Origin: Clostridia bacterium
Lineage (GTDB): Bacteria > Bacillota_A > Clostridia > Christensenellales > CAG-138
Direction of reading: 5' to 3'
Assembly: GCA_017459315.1 (NCBI GenBank)
Contig: JAFUDD010000051.1
Coordinates: forward strand, 1-8,364
Length of the DNA stretch: 8,364 bases
The notes beneath the pieces were generated by a model, which was not told where the DNA came from, did not search any database, and was given only the letters and a program-made list of their open reading frames with translations. Shown in pieces: positions 1 through 6,203 of the stretch. Positions within the stretch are counted from its first letter, which is position 1; every line of letters begins with the position of its first letter. The translations under genes were made by a program, and so were the position numbers.

Positions 1-945
1 GGTGTCGCAGAAGTCGTAGGCATACTTGCCGCGCGTGAGGCTCGGGCAGGACGCCGGCTCGACCGCGATGATGCGGTAGTCCTTTTCGCCGCGCAGCTTT
101 TCGCCCATGAACGGCGCGATCAAGCCGCCGAGGTTCGAGCCGCCGCCCGCGCAGCCGATGATAATGTCCGGCACGATGCCGTACTTGTCAAGCGCGGCCT
201 TGGTTTCCAGTCCGATCACGCTCTGGTGCAGCAGCACCTGGTTCAGCACCGAGCCGAGCACATAGCGGTAGCCCTCATGCGAAACCGCGTCCTCAACGGC
301 CTCGCTGATCGCGCAGCCCAAAGAGCCGGTCGTGCCGGGAAACTCGGCAAGGATTTTGCGCCCGACCGCGGTGGTGTCCGACGGGGACGGCGTGACTTTG
401 GCGCCATAGGTACGCATGACCTCTCTGCGGAACGGCTTTTGTTCATAGGAGACCTTGACCATGTAGACCCTGCAGTCGAGCCCGAAGTACGCGCAAGCCA
501 TCGACAGCGCCGTGCCCCATTGCCCTGCGCCGGTCTCGGTCGTCACGCCCTTCAATCCCTGCTGCTTTGCGTAATACGCCTGCGCAATGGCGGAATTCAG
601 CTTGTGGCTGCCGCTTGTGTTGTTGCCCTCGAACTTATAATAGATGTGCGCGGGCGTGCCGAGCTTTTCCTCCAGGCAGTAGGCGCGCACCAGGGGCGAG
701 GGCCGGTACATCCGGTAGAACGAACGGATCTCCTCCGGGATCGGGAGGAAGCGGTCGTCGTTATTCAGCTCCTGCGCCACAAGCTCGCGGCAGAACACGC
801 CCGAAAGCTCCTCGGCGGTCATCGGCTTGCCGGTGCCGGGGTTCAAAAGCGGCGCGGGCTTTGTTTTCATGTCCGCGCGGACATTGTACCAGGCGGAGGG
901 CATTTCGGCTTCGGTCAGATAAATTTTATACGGAATCGGTTCCAT
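1..945 (-). CDS. trpB: TrpB-like PLP-dependent tryptophan synthase beta (TrpB2 type), C-terminus cut by window edge
   Basis: The visible 315 residues match the TrpB2 branch of tryptophan synthase beta, a cytoplasmic PLP enzyme that condenses indole with serine to give tryptophan. Seen: the TrpB2-style N-terminal extension with a RPSPLVRA motif near residues 81-88; the PLP-lysine segment SGSHKLNSA with K115; the ETGAGQWG loop at about 137-144; and the phosphate-binding GCAGGGSN at about 264-271. Family members are about 450 residues, so roughly 140 C-terminal residues lie off the left edge. The ATG at 945 is preceded by AAAGGAAA with 7 nt spacing and is the only plausible start. No trpA or other trp gene is visible, although the downstream side is unseen. 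A stand-alone TrpB2 would suit indole salvage; that role is inference. Expression is placed under the Trp T-box leader upstream. Confidence 0.95.
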   Translation of the reverse strand, partial: MEPIPYKIYLTEAEMPSAWYNVRADMKTKPAPLLNPGTGKPMTAEELSGVFCRELVAQELNNDDRFLPIPEEIRSFYRMYRPSPLVRAYCLEEKLGTPAHIYYKFEGNNTSGSHKLNSAIAQAYYAKQQGLKGVTTETGAGQWGTALSMACAYFGLDCRVYMVKVSYEQKPFRREVMRTYGAKVTPSPSDTTAVGRKILAEFPGTTGSLGCAISEAVEDAVSHEGYRYVLGSVLNQVLLHQSVIGLETKAALDKYGIVPDIIIGCAGGGSNLGGLIAPFMGEKLRGEKDYRIIAVEPASCPSLTRGKYAYDFCDT

Positions 946-1012
946 GATGATGTTTCCTTTCTGTTTGCAATGGCGGATAGGGGATCGGTGTGACAAGGTG
1001 TTTTCTCTCCGT

Positions 1013-1039
1013 TCACCATCGTCTTGACTTTCGGATCAT
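1013..1039 (-). CDS. Putative 8-residue leader peptide MIRKSRRW upstream of trpB
   Basis: A mini-ORF of eight codons plus TGA lies between the T-box terminator and trpB. Its AAGGAGG (1047-1053) sits 7 nt before the ATG and is a better ribosome binding site than that of trpB. The product is MIRKSRRW, with the single Trp codon (TGG, 1016-1018) directly before the stop. Three of its eight codons are Arg triplets of the AGA/CGA type (CGA, AGA, CGA). It lies 67 nt upstream of the trpB ATG and can only be transcribed when the T-box terminator is read through. The B. subtilis rtpA (at) operon is a known precedent for a T-box followed by a Trp-codon leader peptide. That this ORF is translated or regulatory is inference; it could be a chance short ORF. 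Confidence 0.5.
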   Translation of the reverse strand: MIRKSRRW

Positions 1040-1093
1040 GTGTGTTCCTCCTTGGGGCTGTTCTTCGTTGGCTGCTCGAAAGGGCAATATCGC

Positions 1094-1112
1094 TGTTTTC
1101 CTTTGGAAAACA
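1094..1112 (-). other. Stem-loop just after the T-box terminator
   Basis: On the minus strand, TGTTTTCC-AAA-GGAAAACA forms an 8-bp stem with a 3-nt loop that overlaps the terminator T-tract. It exists as RNA only in read-through transcripts. It might stabilise the 5' end of processed trpB mRNA. Its TTTCC could also pair with the GGAAA in the trpB ribosome binding site. Both roles are speculation. Confidence 0.45.
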
Positions 1113-1145
1113 AAACGATCCCGTCCCATTGCCGGGACAGGATCG
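1107..1145 (-). terminator. Intrinsic terminator of the T-box leader
   Basis: On the minus strand, CGATCCTGTCCC pairs with GGGACGGGATCG (12 bp with one G-T wobble, 6-nt loop at about 1128-1133) and is followed directly by TTTTGTTTT. It begins a few bases after the T-box sequence, the expected place for the terminator that competes with the antiterminator. Confidence 0.93.
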
Positions 1146-1373
1146 AAAATTCCTGCGGTGCCACCCTGCTTGGCGCGGTTGCGCCCACTTTTGTGTATGC
1201 TGTCACATACCGGCGTTTGTTGACGGAGCGCCGCTCCGGCTTCCATACTCCGCCTGCGCGTTTCCGGTCGCCCTCCGAAGGCCATTCCGTTCGGCCGCTT
1301 TTCGCCGCGATCCCACCGCCCGCAGCTCTCTTTGCAAAAGCCCCTCCGACGTACTTACCCTTCATCCTCGGTT
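1107..1373 (-). promoter_or_regulatory. T-box riboswitch (tRNA-Trp responsive) controlling trpB
   Basis: Read on the minus strand, this leader has the ordered landmarks of a T-box. The AGTA loop-E segment of the specifier loop is near 1351-1354. The AGAGAG element of the stem I distal region is near 1328-1333, followed by GGCGGTGGGA. The 3' side of the specifier loop reads GAA-TGG-CC, giving a TGG (Trp) specifier at 1282-1284. A near-complementary CCGAGG/CCTTCGG pair closes the base of stem I. The canonical T-box sequence AGGGTGGCACCGCAGG lies at 1152-1167. In this class, uncharged tRNA pairs with the specifier and the T-box and stabilises an antiterminator, so trpB should be transcribed when charged Trp-tRNA is scarce. 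The Trp specifier agrees with the downstream gene. Confidence 0.95.
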
Positions 1374-1379
1374 TATGCA

Positions 1380-1408
1380 AGCATAGCACACGAACCGTGC
1401 ATTGTCAA
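1380..1408 (-). promoter_or_regulatory. Sigma-A promoter of the T-box/trpB transcript
   Basis: A perfect TTGACA (-35, 1403-1408) is separated by 17 bp from TATGCT (-10, 1380-1385). The predicted start is near 1373, just before the T-box stem I. The promoter lies 26 bp beyond the stop of the upstream Nudix gene, with no clear terminator between, so some read-through into the leader is possible. Confidence 0.85.
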
Positions 1409-1434
1409 GCGTTTTGTATATGATATGGGATTTT

Positions 1435-1986
1435 TCAGCAAAAATACCCCTGCTCCAGCCACGCCTTTGCCTGCCGCAAAACCGGCAGCTCGCGGCGGGC
1501 GAGCAGACGCCCCAAGGGGGAATCGGTGCATTTTTCGTATTCCGCAACGGCCTCGTCGTAGGACAGGGCGAGTGTGGAAAGGTGAAAGCTCTCGATCTCG
1601 TCGCGCGTCATGTGCGTTTGGCCGAACGATCGGACGCGGCACAGGTAATAGCGGTTTCGGTTTTGCCGATGCAGCAGGTTATAGGCGTCGCGCACGGTGC
1701 CGAGACAGCATAGAATTTCCGCATCCGCGCCGAGCTCCTCCCCGAGCTCGCGCAGGATCGCGGCCTCGTCAGTCTCGCCCGGCTCCACGCCGCCGCCGGA
1801 GGTTTCGATCAGCGTCGCCTTGCCGAACTCGTCGTTGCGGTGCACGCGGACAAAATAGAACATGCCGCTGCCGTCGGTCACGATGGCGCGGACGATGGCG
1901 CGCTCATGGTCGAAATACGTATACGGCCATTCCGTGTCGTTCAGCCGGATATCCAGCTCCGGCAGCGCATGCTTTTCGGTTTCCAT
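1435..1986 (-). CDS. Nudix hydrolase 1 (second of a tandem pair)
   Basis: This 183-residue Nudix protein has a complete Nudix box (G-x5-E-x7-RE-U-x-EE-x-G-U) at about residues 65-87: G65, E71, R79, E80, E83 and E84, within GGGVEPGE and RELGEELGA. The family hydrolyses nucleoside diphosphates linked to another moiety using Mg2+ held by the box glutamates; the substrate cannot be read from sequence. A 40-residue N-terminal extension precedes the fold and the protein ends LEQGYFC, much like the ending of its neighbour. The ATG at 1986 has GGAGG with 8 nt spacing (1995-1999). It starts 27 bp after the stop of the other Nudix gene and is probably the last gene of the radA operon. Function beyond 'Nudix hydrolase' is not claimed. 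Confidence 0.93.
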   Translation of the reverse strand: METEKHALPELDIRLNDTEWPYTYFDHERAIVRAIVTDGSGMFYFVRVHRNDEFGKATLIETSGGGVEPGETDEAAILRELGEELGADAEILCCLGTVRDAYNLLHRQNRNRYYLCRVRSFGQTHMTRDEIESFHLSTLALSYDEAVAEYEKCTDSPLGRLLARRELPVLRQAKAWLEQGYFC

Positions 1987-2013
1987 AGCGATTTCCTCCG
2001 TCGCTGTGCGGCG

Positions 2014-2529
2014 TCAGGCAAAATAGCCTTCATCCTGCAGCATTTGCAAGACGTGCGCTTCGCGCCACGGCATCCCCCAGCCGAGTCCCTTTGCGTCGGC
2101 GGCAAGGTTGGCGTCGATCACGGCCTTCGGATCGGCCCATTCGAGCGTGAAGCCCTCCTCAATCTCATAAGCGTCCCGGTCGGTCGGAACCGGATCGGGC
2201 AGCACGTCGCACAGGTAATAGTAATTCATCTGCTCGAAGATATGCCCGCCGTCCTTCGACAGCCGGATGCGCGGCACCATGCCGTAAGGCTTTGCGGTTT
2301 CGGGCCGCACGACAAGCCCGGCCTCCTCGCGCGTTTCGCGGCAGAGCGTTTCAAGCTGCGTTTCGCCCGCGTCGATGCCGCCGCCGGGGAACTTATAGTA
2401 GCCGTACCGCGTGACGTGCTCCATGGCGACCTTACCGCCGCGCCGGATGATCGCCCGCACGGAGGGCCGCACAAACCGCGGCAGCGCGGGGTCGTAGTCG
2501 CGCCTATCCATCGAAAAAAGCTCACGCAT
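2014..2529 (-). CDS. Nudix hydrolase 2 (first of a tandem pair, coupled to radA)
   Basis: A 171-residue Nudix protein with the full box at about residues 50-72: G50, E56, R64, E65, E68 and E69, in GGGIDAGE and RETREEAGL. The YKFPGGG lead-in is typical of MutT-like and ADP-sugar-type members; the substrate is unknown. The start is set at the ATG at 2529. It follows the radA stop by one base, and its ribosome binding site GGAGGGG (2534-2540) lies inside the last radA codons, so translation is probably coupled. A longer frame opening at 2586 would overlap radA by 56 nt and adds only an Arg/Ser-rich, non-Nudix stretch. The product ends LQDEGYFA, and the YYYLCDV strand parallels YYLCRV in the neighbouring Nudix protein, which suggests an old tandem duplication. 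Confidence 0.93.
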   Translation of the reverse strand: MRELFSMDRRDYDPALPRFVRPSVRAIIRRGGKVAMEHVTRYGYYKFPGGGIDAGETQLETLCRETREEAGLVVRPETAKPYGMVPRIRLSKDGGHIFEQMNYYYLCDVLPDPVPTDRDAYEIEEGFTLEWADPKAVIDANLAADAKGLGWGMPWREAHVLQMLQDEGYFA

Positions 2530-2530
2530 A

Positions 2531-3865
2531 TTACCCCTCCATAAACAGCGCGCGGATCGCCGCCGAGATGTCCTCGACGCGCACAAGCTGTACGCCGCTG
2601 TCGCTTGCCTTGGCGCGGGCGGGCACTAAAATTTTCGTATAGCCGAGCCGCGCGGCCTCGCGGATACGCGTATCGAGCTGTGCGACCGGGCGAATTTCGC
2701 CGGTCAGACCGACCTCGCCGAGCAAAACCGTATGCTCGGGCAGCGGCTTATCGAGCACCGCCGAGGCAAGGCACATGGCGGTCGCCAGATCCGCGCCGCG
2801 GTCGAGCACGCGCAAGGAGCCGGCGATATCGCAATACACGTCCTTATCGGACAGGCGCAGCCGCGCCTTGCGTTCCAAGACCGCGAGCAGCATGTTCAGA
2901 CGGTTGTTGTCAAGCCCGATGGCCGTGCGGCGCGGGCTGCCGAACGCGTTTGGGGCGAGCAAGGACTGTACCTCGCAGAGCAGCGGGCGGGAGCCCTCGA
3001 GCACGCAGGTGATCGCGCAGCCGATGCTGTTTTTGCCGGACACAAACAGCGCGCTCGGGTCCTCGACCTCGCGCATGCCGGTGTCGCTCATTTCAAATAC
3101 GCCGAGCTCGTTGGTCGAGCCGAAGCGGTTTTTGACCGCGCGCAGCAGCCGCAGCCCTTCATGCCGCTCGCCCTCGAAGTACAGCACGGTATCGACGATG
3201 TGCTCTAAAACGCGCGGGCCTGCGATGGCGCCGTCCTTGGTGACGTGGCCGACGATCAGCACCGCGGTGCCGGTCTCCTTGGCGTAGCGCGTTAAGACGG
3301 CGGTCACGGCGCGGATCTGGCTGACGCTGCCCGCGGCGCTTTCGGCGGTTTCGGACTGCATCGTTTGCACGGAGTCCACGATCAGCACGGCGGCCTTGGA
3401 CGCCTTGGCCTCCTCAATGGCGTTTTCGACGCTCGTTTCACAGTAGAGCAGCGGGTTGTTTTTCACGCCGAGCCGGTCGGCGCGCAGACGGATCTGCGAG
3501 CGGCTTTCCTCGCCGGAGACATACAGCACCGTGCGCGTTTCGGACAGCGTATCGGCGACCTGCAGCAGCAGCGTCGATTTGCCGATGCCGGGATCGCCGC
3601 CGAGCAGCACCACCATGCCGTCCACCAGCCCGCCGCCGAGCACGCGGTCGAGCTCCCCGATGCCGGTGGAGCTGCGCTTTTGCGCATCGACGAGCACCGA
3701 TTGCAGCGGCACGGCCTTGGCGCTCGCCGTGCGCGTCGAACGCTTCGGACTGACGCGCTCCTCCTCGACAAGCGTGTTCCAGCTGCCGCATTGCGGGCAT
3801 TTGCCCATCCAGCGCGGCGTCTCATAGCCGCACTCGCCGCAGACAAAGATCGTTTTTTCTTTCAT
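2531..3865 (-). CDS. radA: DNA repair protein RadA (Sms)
   Basis: RadA is a cytoplasmic RecA-like ATPase that drives branch migration and processing of recombination intermediates. Numbered from the upstream ATG at 3871, the 446-residue frame shows a C4 zinc finger (C11-x2-C14, C25-x2-C28), Walker A GGDPGIGKST with K98, Walker B VLIVDS with D166, the RadA signature KNRFG at 247-251, and a C-terminal Lon-protease-like domain (about 300-446). Length fits the family. The preferred start is the second ATG (3865), giving 444 residues that begin MKEKTIFVCGEC: GAGGG at 3875-3879 is 9 nt from it but only 3 nt from the ATG at 3871. It is followed with a 1-bp gap by a Nudix gene. No convincing promoter is visible just upstream; the spacer is filled by strong hairpins. 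Confidence 0.97.
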   Translation of the reverse strand: MKEKTIFVCGECGYETPRWMGKCPQCGSWNTLVEEERVSPKRSTRTASAKAVPLQSVLVDAQKRSSTGIGELDRVLGGGLVDGMVVLLGGDPGIGKSTLLLQVADTLSETRTVLYVSGEESRSQIRLRADRLGVKNNPLLYCETSVENAIEEAKASKAAVLIVDSVQTMQSETAESAAGSVSQIRAVTAVLTRYAKETGTAVLIVGHVTKDGAIAGPRVLEHIVDTVLYFEGERHEGLRLLRAVKNRFGSTNELGVFEMSDTGMREVEDPSALFVSGKNSIGCAITCVLEGSRPLLCEVQSLLAPNAFGSPRRTAIGLDNNRLNMLLAVLERKARLRLSDKDVYCDIAGSLRVLDRGADLATAMCLASAVLDKPLPEHTVLLGEVGLTGEIRPVAQLDTRIREAARLGYTKILVPARAKASDSGVQLVRVEDISAAIRALFMEG

Positions 3866-3892
3866 GTGCATTTACCCTCGGGGATTGCTGTT

Positions 3893-4015
3893 GTTCCTTT
3901 TTCTTCTCGCGGTGAAGAAAAAGGAACCGAAAAAGAAGCCGAAGAAAGGCTTGGTCGGAATATCGCTGAACAGAAAAATCCTTGCCTTCTTTTCTTCCTC
4001 ATGGAAGAAAAGAAG
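3893..4015. repeat. Structured spacer with two long perfect inverted repeats
   Basis: The 176-bp gap between radA and the upstream membrane-protein gene carries two perfect dyads. One is 14 bp (GTTCCTTTTTCTTC, 3893-3906, with its complement at 3914-3927, 7-nt loop). The other is 13 bp (CTTCTTTTCTTCC, 3986-3998, with its complement at 4003-4015, 4-nt loop). A 5-bp hairpin (AAGCC/GGCTT, 3936-3952) lies between. Each arm is almost pure pyrimidine or purine, unlike the surrounding GC-rich DNA. The 4015-side hairpin may end or protect the upstream message, but no T-tract follows it closely. The layout resembles a small dispersed palindromic (REP- or MITE-like) element; this is inference because no second copy is in the window. 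Confidence 0.6.
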
Positions 4016-4041
4016 TACATCGGAATCCTGCTTCCAACACA

Positions 4042-5214
4042 CTATTCAATCACCATCAGCTCCGTGATGTCCTTGTCGCGCCATGTCACGTCCATCCAGA
4101 GCACATACTTTTCGCCCGCCGTGAGCAGCATCGCCTGTTCGTCGCTGCGTGTCGTGCAGAACGTCGTGCCGTCCGCCGGGAAATAGACATAGTTTTTATC
4201 GTAGCGGTTGTAGGCGATGAACGTGTCGCCGAGCGCGAACGTGTGCACGCCCGCTGCGACGGTCGTCACACTGCCGTCGTCGTTCACAAGCAGCAGATCC
4301 GCGTCCTCGCCGTGGTTCGCGGAAAGGTACGCAAGGAATTTGCCGTTGTACTTCGGATCGTGCACGAACGTTCCGGTTTCGATGACGCGCCGGTCATCGG
4401 TCGAAAGCGTCCACGCGGTCAGGCGTCCGGCGCTGTCCACATAGTAGATCGTGTCGTCATAGCCGCACGGCGTGGAGAGCGCATATTCGCTGTCGTCGAA
4501 GATTTCGAGCGTGACCGATTCGAGCGTGATGAGATCGCAGGCAAACAGCTTGTCGCGGCTTTGGCCGGTGCGCTCGATCCAGACGACCGTGCTGCCGATC
4601 AGCTGTGGCTTGGGCATCCCGGTGTGCACGGTTTTGACGGTCTTGGCCTGACTTGTCACGCGGTCATACGCAACGATGCGCCCGCCGCCGGCGGCGGTGG
4701 CGTCGAGATAGACGATCCAGCGCGCGTTCAGCTGCGGAAAACGGATGCTCTTGTACTGCACGGGGAGCGCCAGGAACGAATGTGTGTCGGTCGCCGGGTC
4801 ATAGGTGCAGAGCCGCGTGAAGGCCGCCATGCCGTCCGGCGTGTAGTTGCCCGCTGCAAAGACGATCTTGCCGTCGTATACGATGGGATCGGTGACGTAC
4901 TGGAACTCCGGTACGACGATCTCCTTCTGCATCGAGGTGAGATCGGCGGTGTACAGAGCATGATCCTTGGCGGGGTCGGGCGTCGGGGAAGGGGAAGGGG
5001 TCGGGATCGGGGTCGCGCCGATGGGCGTCGGCGTCGCAAACGGCGAAATGCCCTGCGCGAGGTTGCACGAAAGCGGGTATACGAAACGGTACAAAAACCA
5101 GACCGTGCCGCCGAGGATGGCAAGCCCGATCAGGATTTGAAAATATGGCGCGATGCGCAGACGGTTGAACCGCCCTTTGCCGCCGGTGGAACGATAGCGC
5201 CGTTCATGCTTCAT
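4042..5214 (-). CDS. Membrane-anchored beta-propeller-like protein of unknown function
   Basis: The 390-residue product is not assigned to a named family. It has a basic N-terminus (KHERRYR...KGRFNRLR), one membrane segment at about residues 23-46, and a Thr/Pro/Ser-rich linker at about 61-80. The rest (about 85-390) is a beta-rich domain with recurring strands such as LCTYDPATDT, IVAYDRVTSQ, LFACDLITLE and LTAWTLSTDD, consistent with a TolB/WD-like propeller. The basic side and linker imply a type II anchor with the propeller outside the membrane. That suggests a surface sensor or scaffold, but no catalytic motif is visible and function is open. The ATG at 5214 has no Shine-Dalgarno; a promoter lies immediately upstream, suggesting a leaderless message. 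No other in-frame Met occurs before residue 95. It lies 47 bp downstream of the ParB-like gene. Confidence 0.85.
   Translation of the reverse strand: MKHERRYRSTGGKGRFNRLRIAPYFQILIGLAILGGTVWFLYRFVYPLSCNLAQGISPFATPTPIGATPIPTPSPSPTPDPAKDHALYTADLTSMQKEIVVPEFQYVTDPIVYDGKIVFAAGNYTPDGMAAFTRLCTYDPATDTHSFLALPVQYKSIRFPQLNARWIVYLDATAAGGGRIVAYDRVTSQAKTVKTVHTGMPKPQLIGSTVVWIERTGQSRDKLFACDLITLESVTLEIFDDSEYALSTPCGYDDTIYYVDSAGRLTAWTLSTDDRRVIETGTFVHDPKYNGKFLAYLSANHGEDADLLLVNDDGSVTTVAAGVHTFALGDTFIAYNRYDKNYVYFPADGTTFCTTRSDEQAMLLTAGEKYVLWMDVTWRDKDITELMVIE
4985..5012 (+). other. G-quadruplex-type motif inside the Pro/Thr linker codons
   Basis: On the plus strand (template for the resident gene), five runs of three or four G occur at 4985-4988, 4991-4994, 4997-5000, 5003-5005 and 5009-5012, with loops of 2-3 nt. 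This satisfies the usual G-quadruplex pattern. It encodes the Ser/Pro/Thr-Pro linker of the membrane protein, so codon choice in that repeat may be the whole explanation. Confidence 0.55.
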
Positions 5215-5221
5215 GGCCTAT

Positions 5222-5250
5222 ATTGTAAAGCATTTTGCGGCGCGGGTCAA
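5222..5250 (-). promoter_or_regulatory. Promoter for the membrane propeller gene, likely leaderless
   Basis: TTGACC (-35, 5245-5250), a 17-bp spacer and TACAAT (-10, 5222-5227). With standard spacing the transcript would start near 5215, at or one base before the ATG at 5214, leaving no room for a Shine-Dalgarno; none is seen. The -35 begins 11 bp after the ParB-like stop codon, so read-through transcription from that gene is also possible. Confidence 0.65.
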
Positions 5251-5261
5251 GCCGGGAGGGG

Positions 5262-6098
5262 CTAAAACAGCGTCATGTCCTTGGTGCGTACCTTGATCAC
5301 AAGATCAAACCCGTCCGGCTTGCGCTGCTCCTCCATCGAGGTCTGCATGCCGCTTTCTCCGAGCCGGTCGAGGCACGTCTTGACCGCGTTCAAAAACAGG
5401 CGGCAGTCCGCGGGCAGGCGCACGACGCGCACGGGGACGCGGCCTTGCTTTTCCTTGATCTGCCGGATCAGCGCCTCGGTCTGCTTCACGTTGAGGTCGC
5501 GGCGCACAATGGCGTCCAGCGCCTTCCATTGGCTTTCCTCGTCGGTCAGCTGCAAAAGCGCCCGCGCATGGCGCTCCGAAAGGTTCGCGTCCCGGATGCG
5601 GCTTCGCATGGCTTTCGGGAGGCGCAGCAGACGCAGCTTGTTCGATAAAAACGACTGGCTCTTGCCGAGCCGCACGGCCAGCTGCTCCTGCGATACATCG
5701 TAGGTATGCAAAAGGTTATGATAGCTTTCGGCTTCGTCGAGGTAGTGCAGATCCTTTCGCTGAATGTTTTCGACCAGCGCCATGTACGCGCTGCGCTCCT
5801 CGTTCGAATCCGTAACGATGCACGGCACCTCGCGCATGCCCAGCGCCTTGCACGCCCGAAGCCGCCGTTCGCCGGAGATCAGCTCATACGCGTCGCCCTG
5901 CCGCCGCACGGTCAGCGGCTGGATCACGCCCACCTGCGCAATGCTGACCATCAGCTCCGATAACGCCGCCTTGTCAAATTCCCGGCGCGGCTGCGCGGGA
6001 TTCGGCAGGATCGACTCCGTCGGAAGCAGCACCAGCCGACGGTCCGGATCCCGCTTGGGCGGCGGCTGCAAAAGCCCCTGCTGAAACGAATAGAGCAA
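5262..6098 (-). CDS. ParB/Noc-family DNA-binding protein
   Basis: From the proposed TTG start the product is 278 residues. It has an N-terminal ParB domain: LLPTESILPNPAQPRREF at about 24-41, GERRLRA at 76-82 (the CTP/arginine patch of ParB proteins) and ENIQRKDL at 110-117. A helix-turn-helix follows at about 135-158 (VSQEQLAVRLGKSQSFLSNK), then a C-terminal domain. ParB and Noc are CTP-dependent clamps that spread from a palindromic site; Noc also restrains division over the nucleoid. No parA/soj or gid genes adjoin it, so it looks more like Noc or an orphan ParB than chromosomal Spo0J. Start choice: no in-frame ATG exists upstream of the domain. The TTG at 6098 has AAGGAA 9 nt before it and gives MLYSFQQG. 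The open frame continues to a TTG at 6221, whose added residues look non-homologous. Confidence 0.85.
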   Translation of the reverse strand: MLYSFQQGLLQPPPKRDPDRRLVLLPTESILPNPAQPRREFDKAALSELMVSIAQVGVIQPLTVRRQGDAYELISGERRLRACKALGMREVPCIVTDSNEERSAYMALVENIQRKDLHYLDEAESYHNLLHTYDVSQEQLAVRLGKSQSFLSNKLRLLRLPKAMRSRIRDANLSERHARALLQLTDEESQWKALDAIVRRDLNVKQTEALIRQIKEKQGRVPVRVVRLPADCRLFLNAVKTCLDRLGESGMQTSMEEQRKPDGFDLVIKVRTKDMTLF

Positions 6099-6203
6099 CT
6101 CGATCACTTCCTTTTTTCGGACGGTATGGCTCCATTGTGCCACGAAAAGCCTGTCGATAAAAAGAGGCGTGACAAAGCTCGAACGGAATAGACAAAACTT
6201 CCG

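Noticed and set aside
226..993. Long plus-strand open frame opposite trpB (255 codons)
   Set aside because: It is antisense to the clear TrpB2 sequence and Arg/Ala-rich, and reflects high GC. The same applies to long plus-strand frames opposite radA, the Nudix genes, the propeller gene and the oxidoreductase.
1013..1389. Open frames across the T-box leader on both strands (77-127 codons)
   Set aside because: They overlap the T-box stem I, T-box sequence and terminator, have no family resemblance, and are explained by the RNA element.
2014..2586. Longer start for Nudix hydrolase 2
   Set aside because: It would overlap radA by 56 nt with an Arg/Ser-rich non-Nudix N-terminus. The ATG at 2529 has GGAGGGG and fits the fold start.
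3864..4186. Lys/Pro-rich small ORFs across the radA upstream spacer
   Set aside because: They arise from the purine-rich hairpin arms, lack ribosome binding sites, and run into antisense coding sequence.
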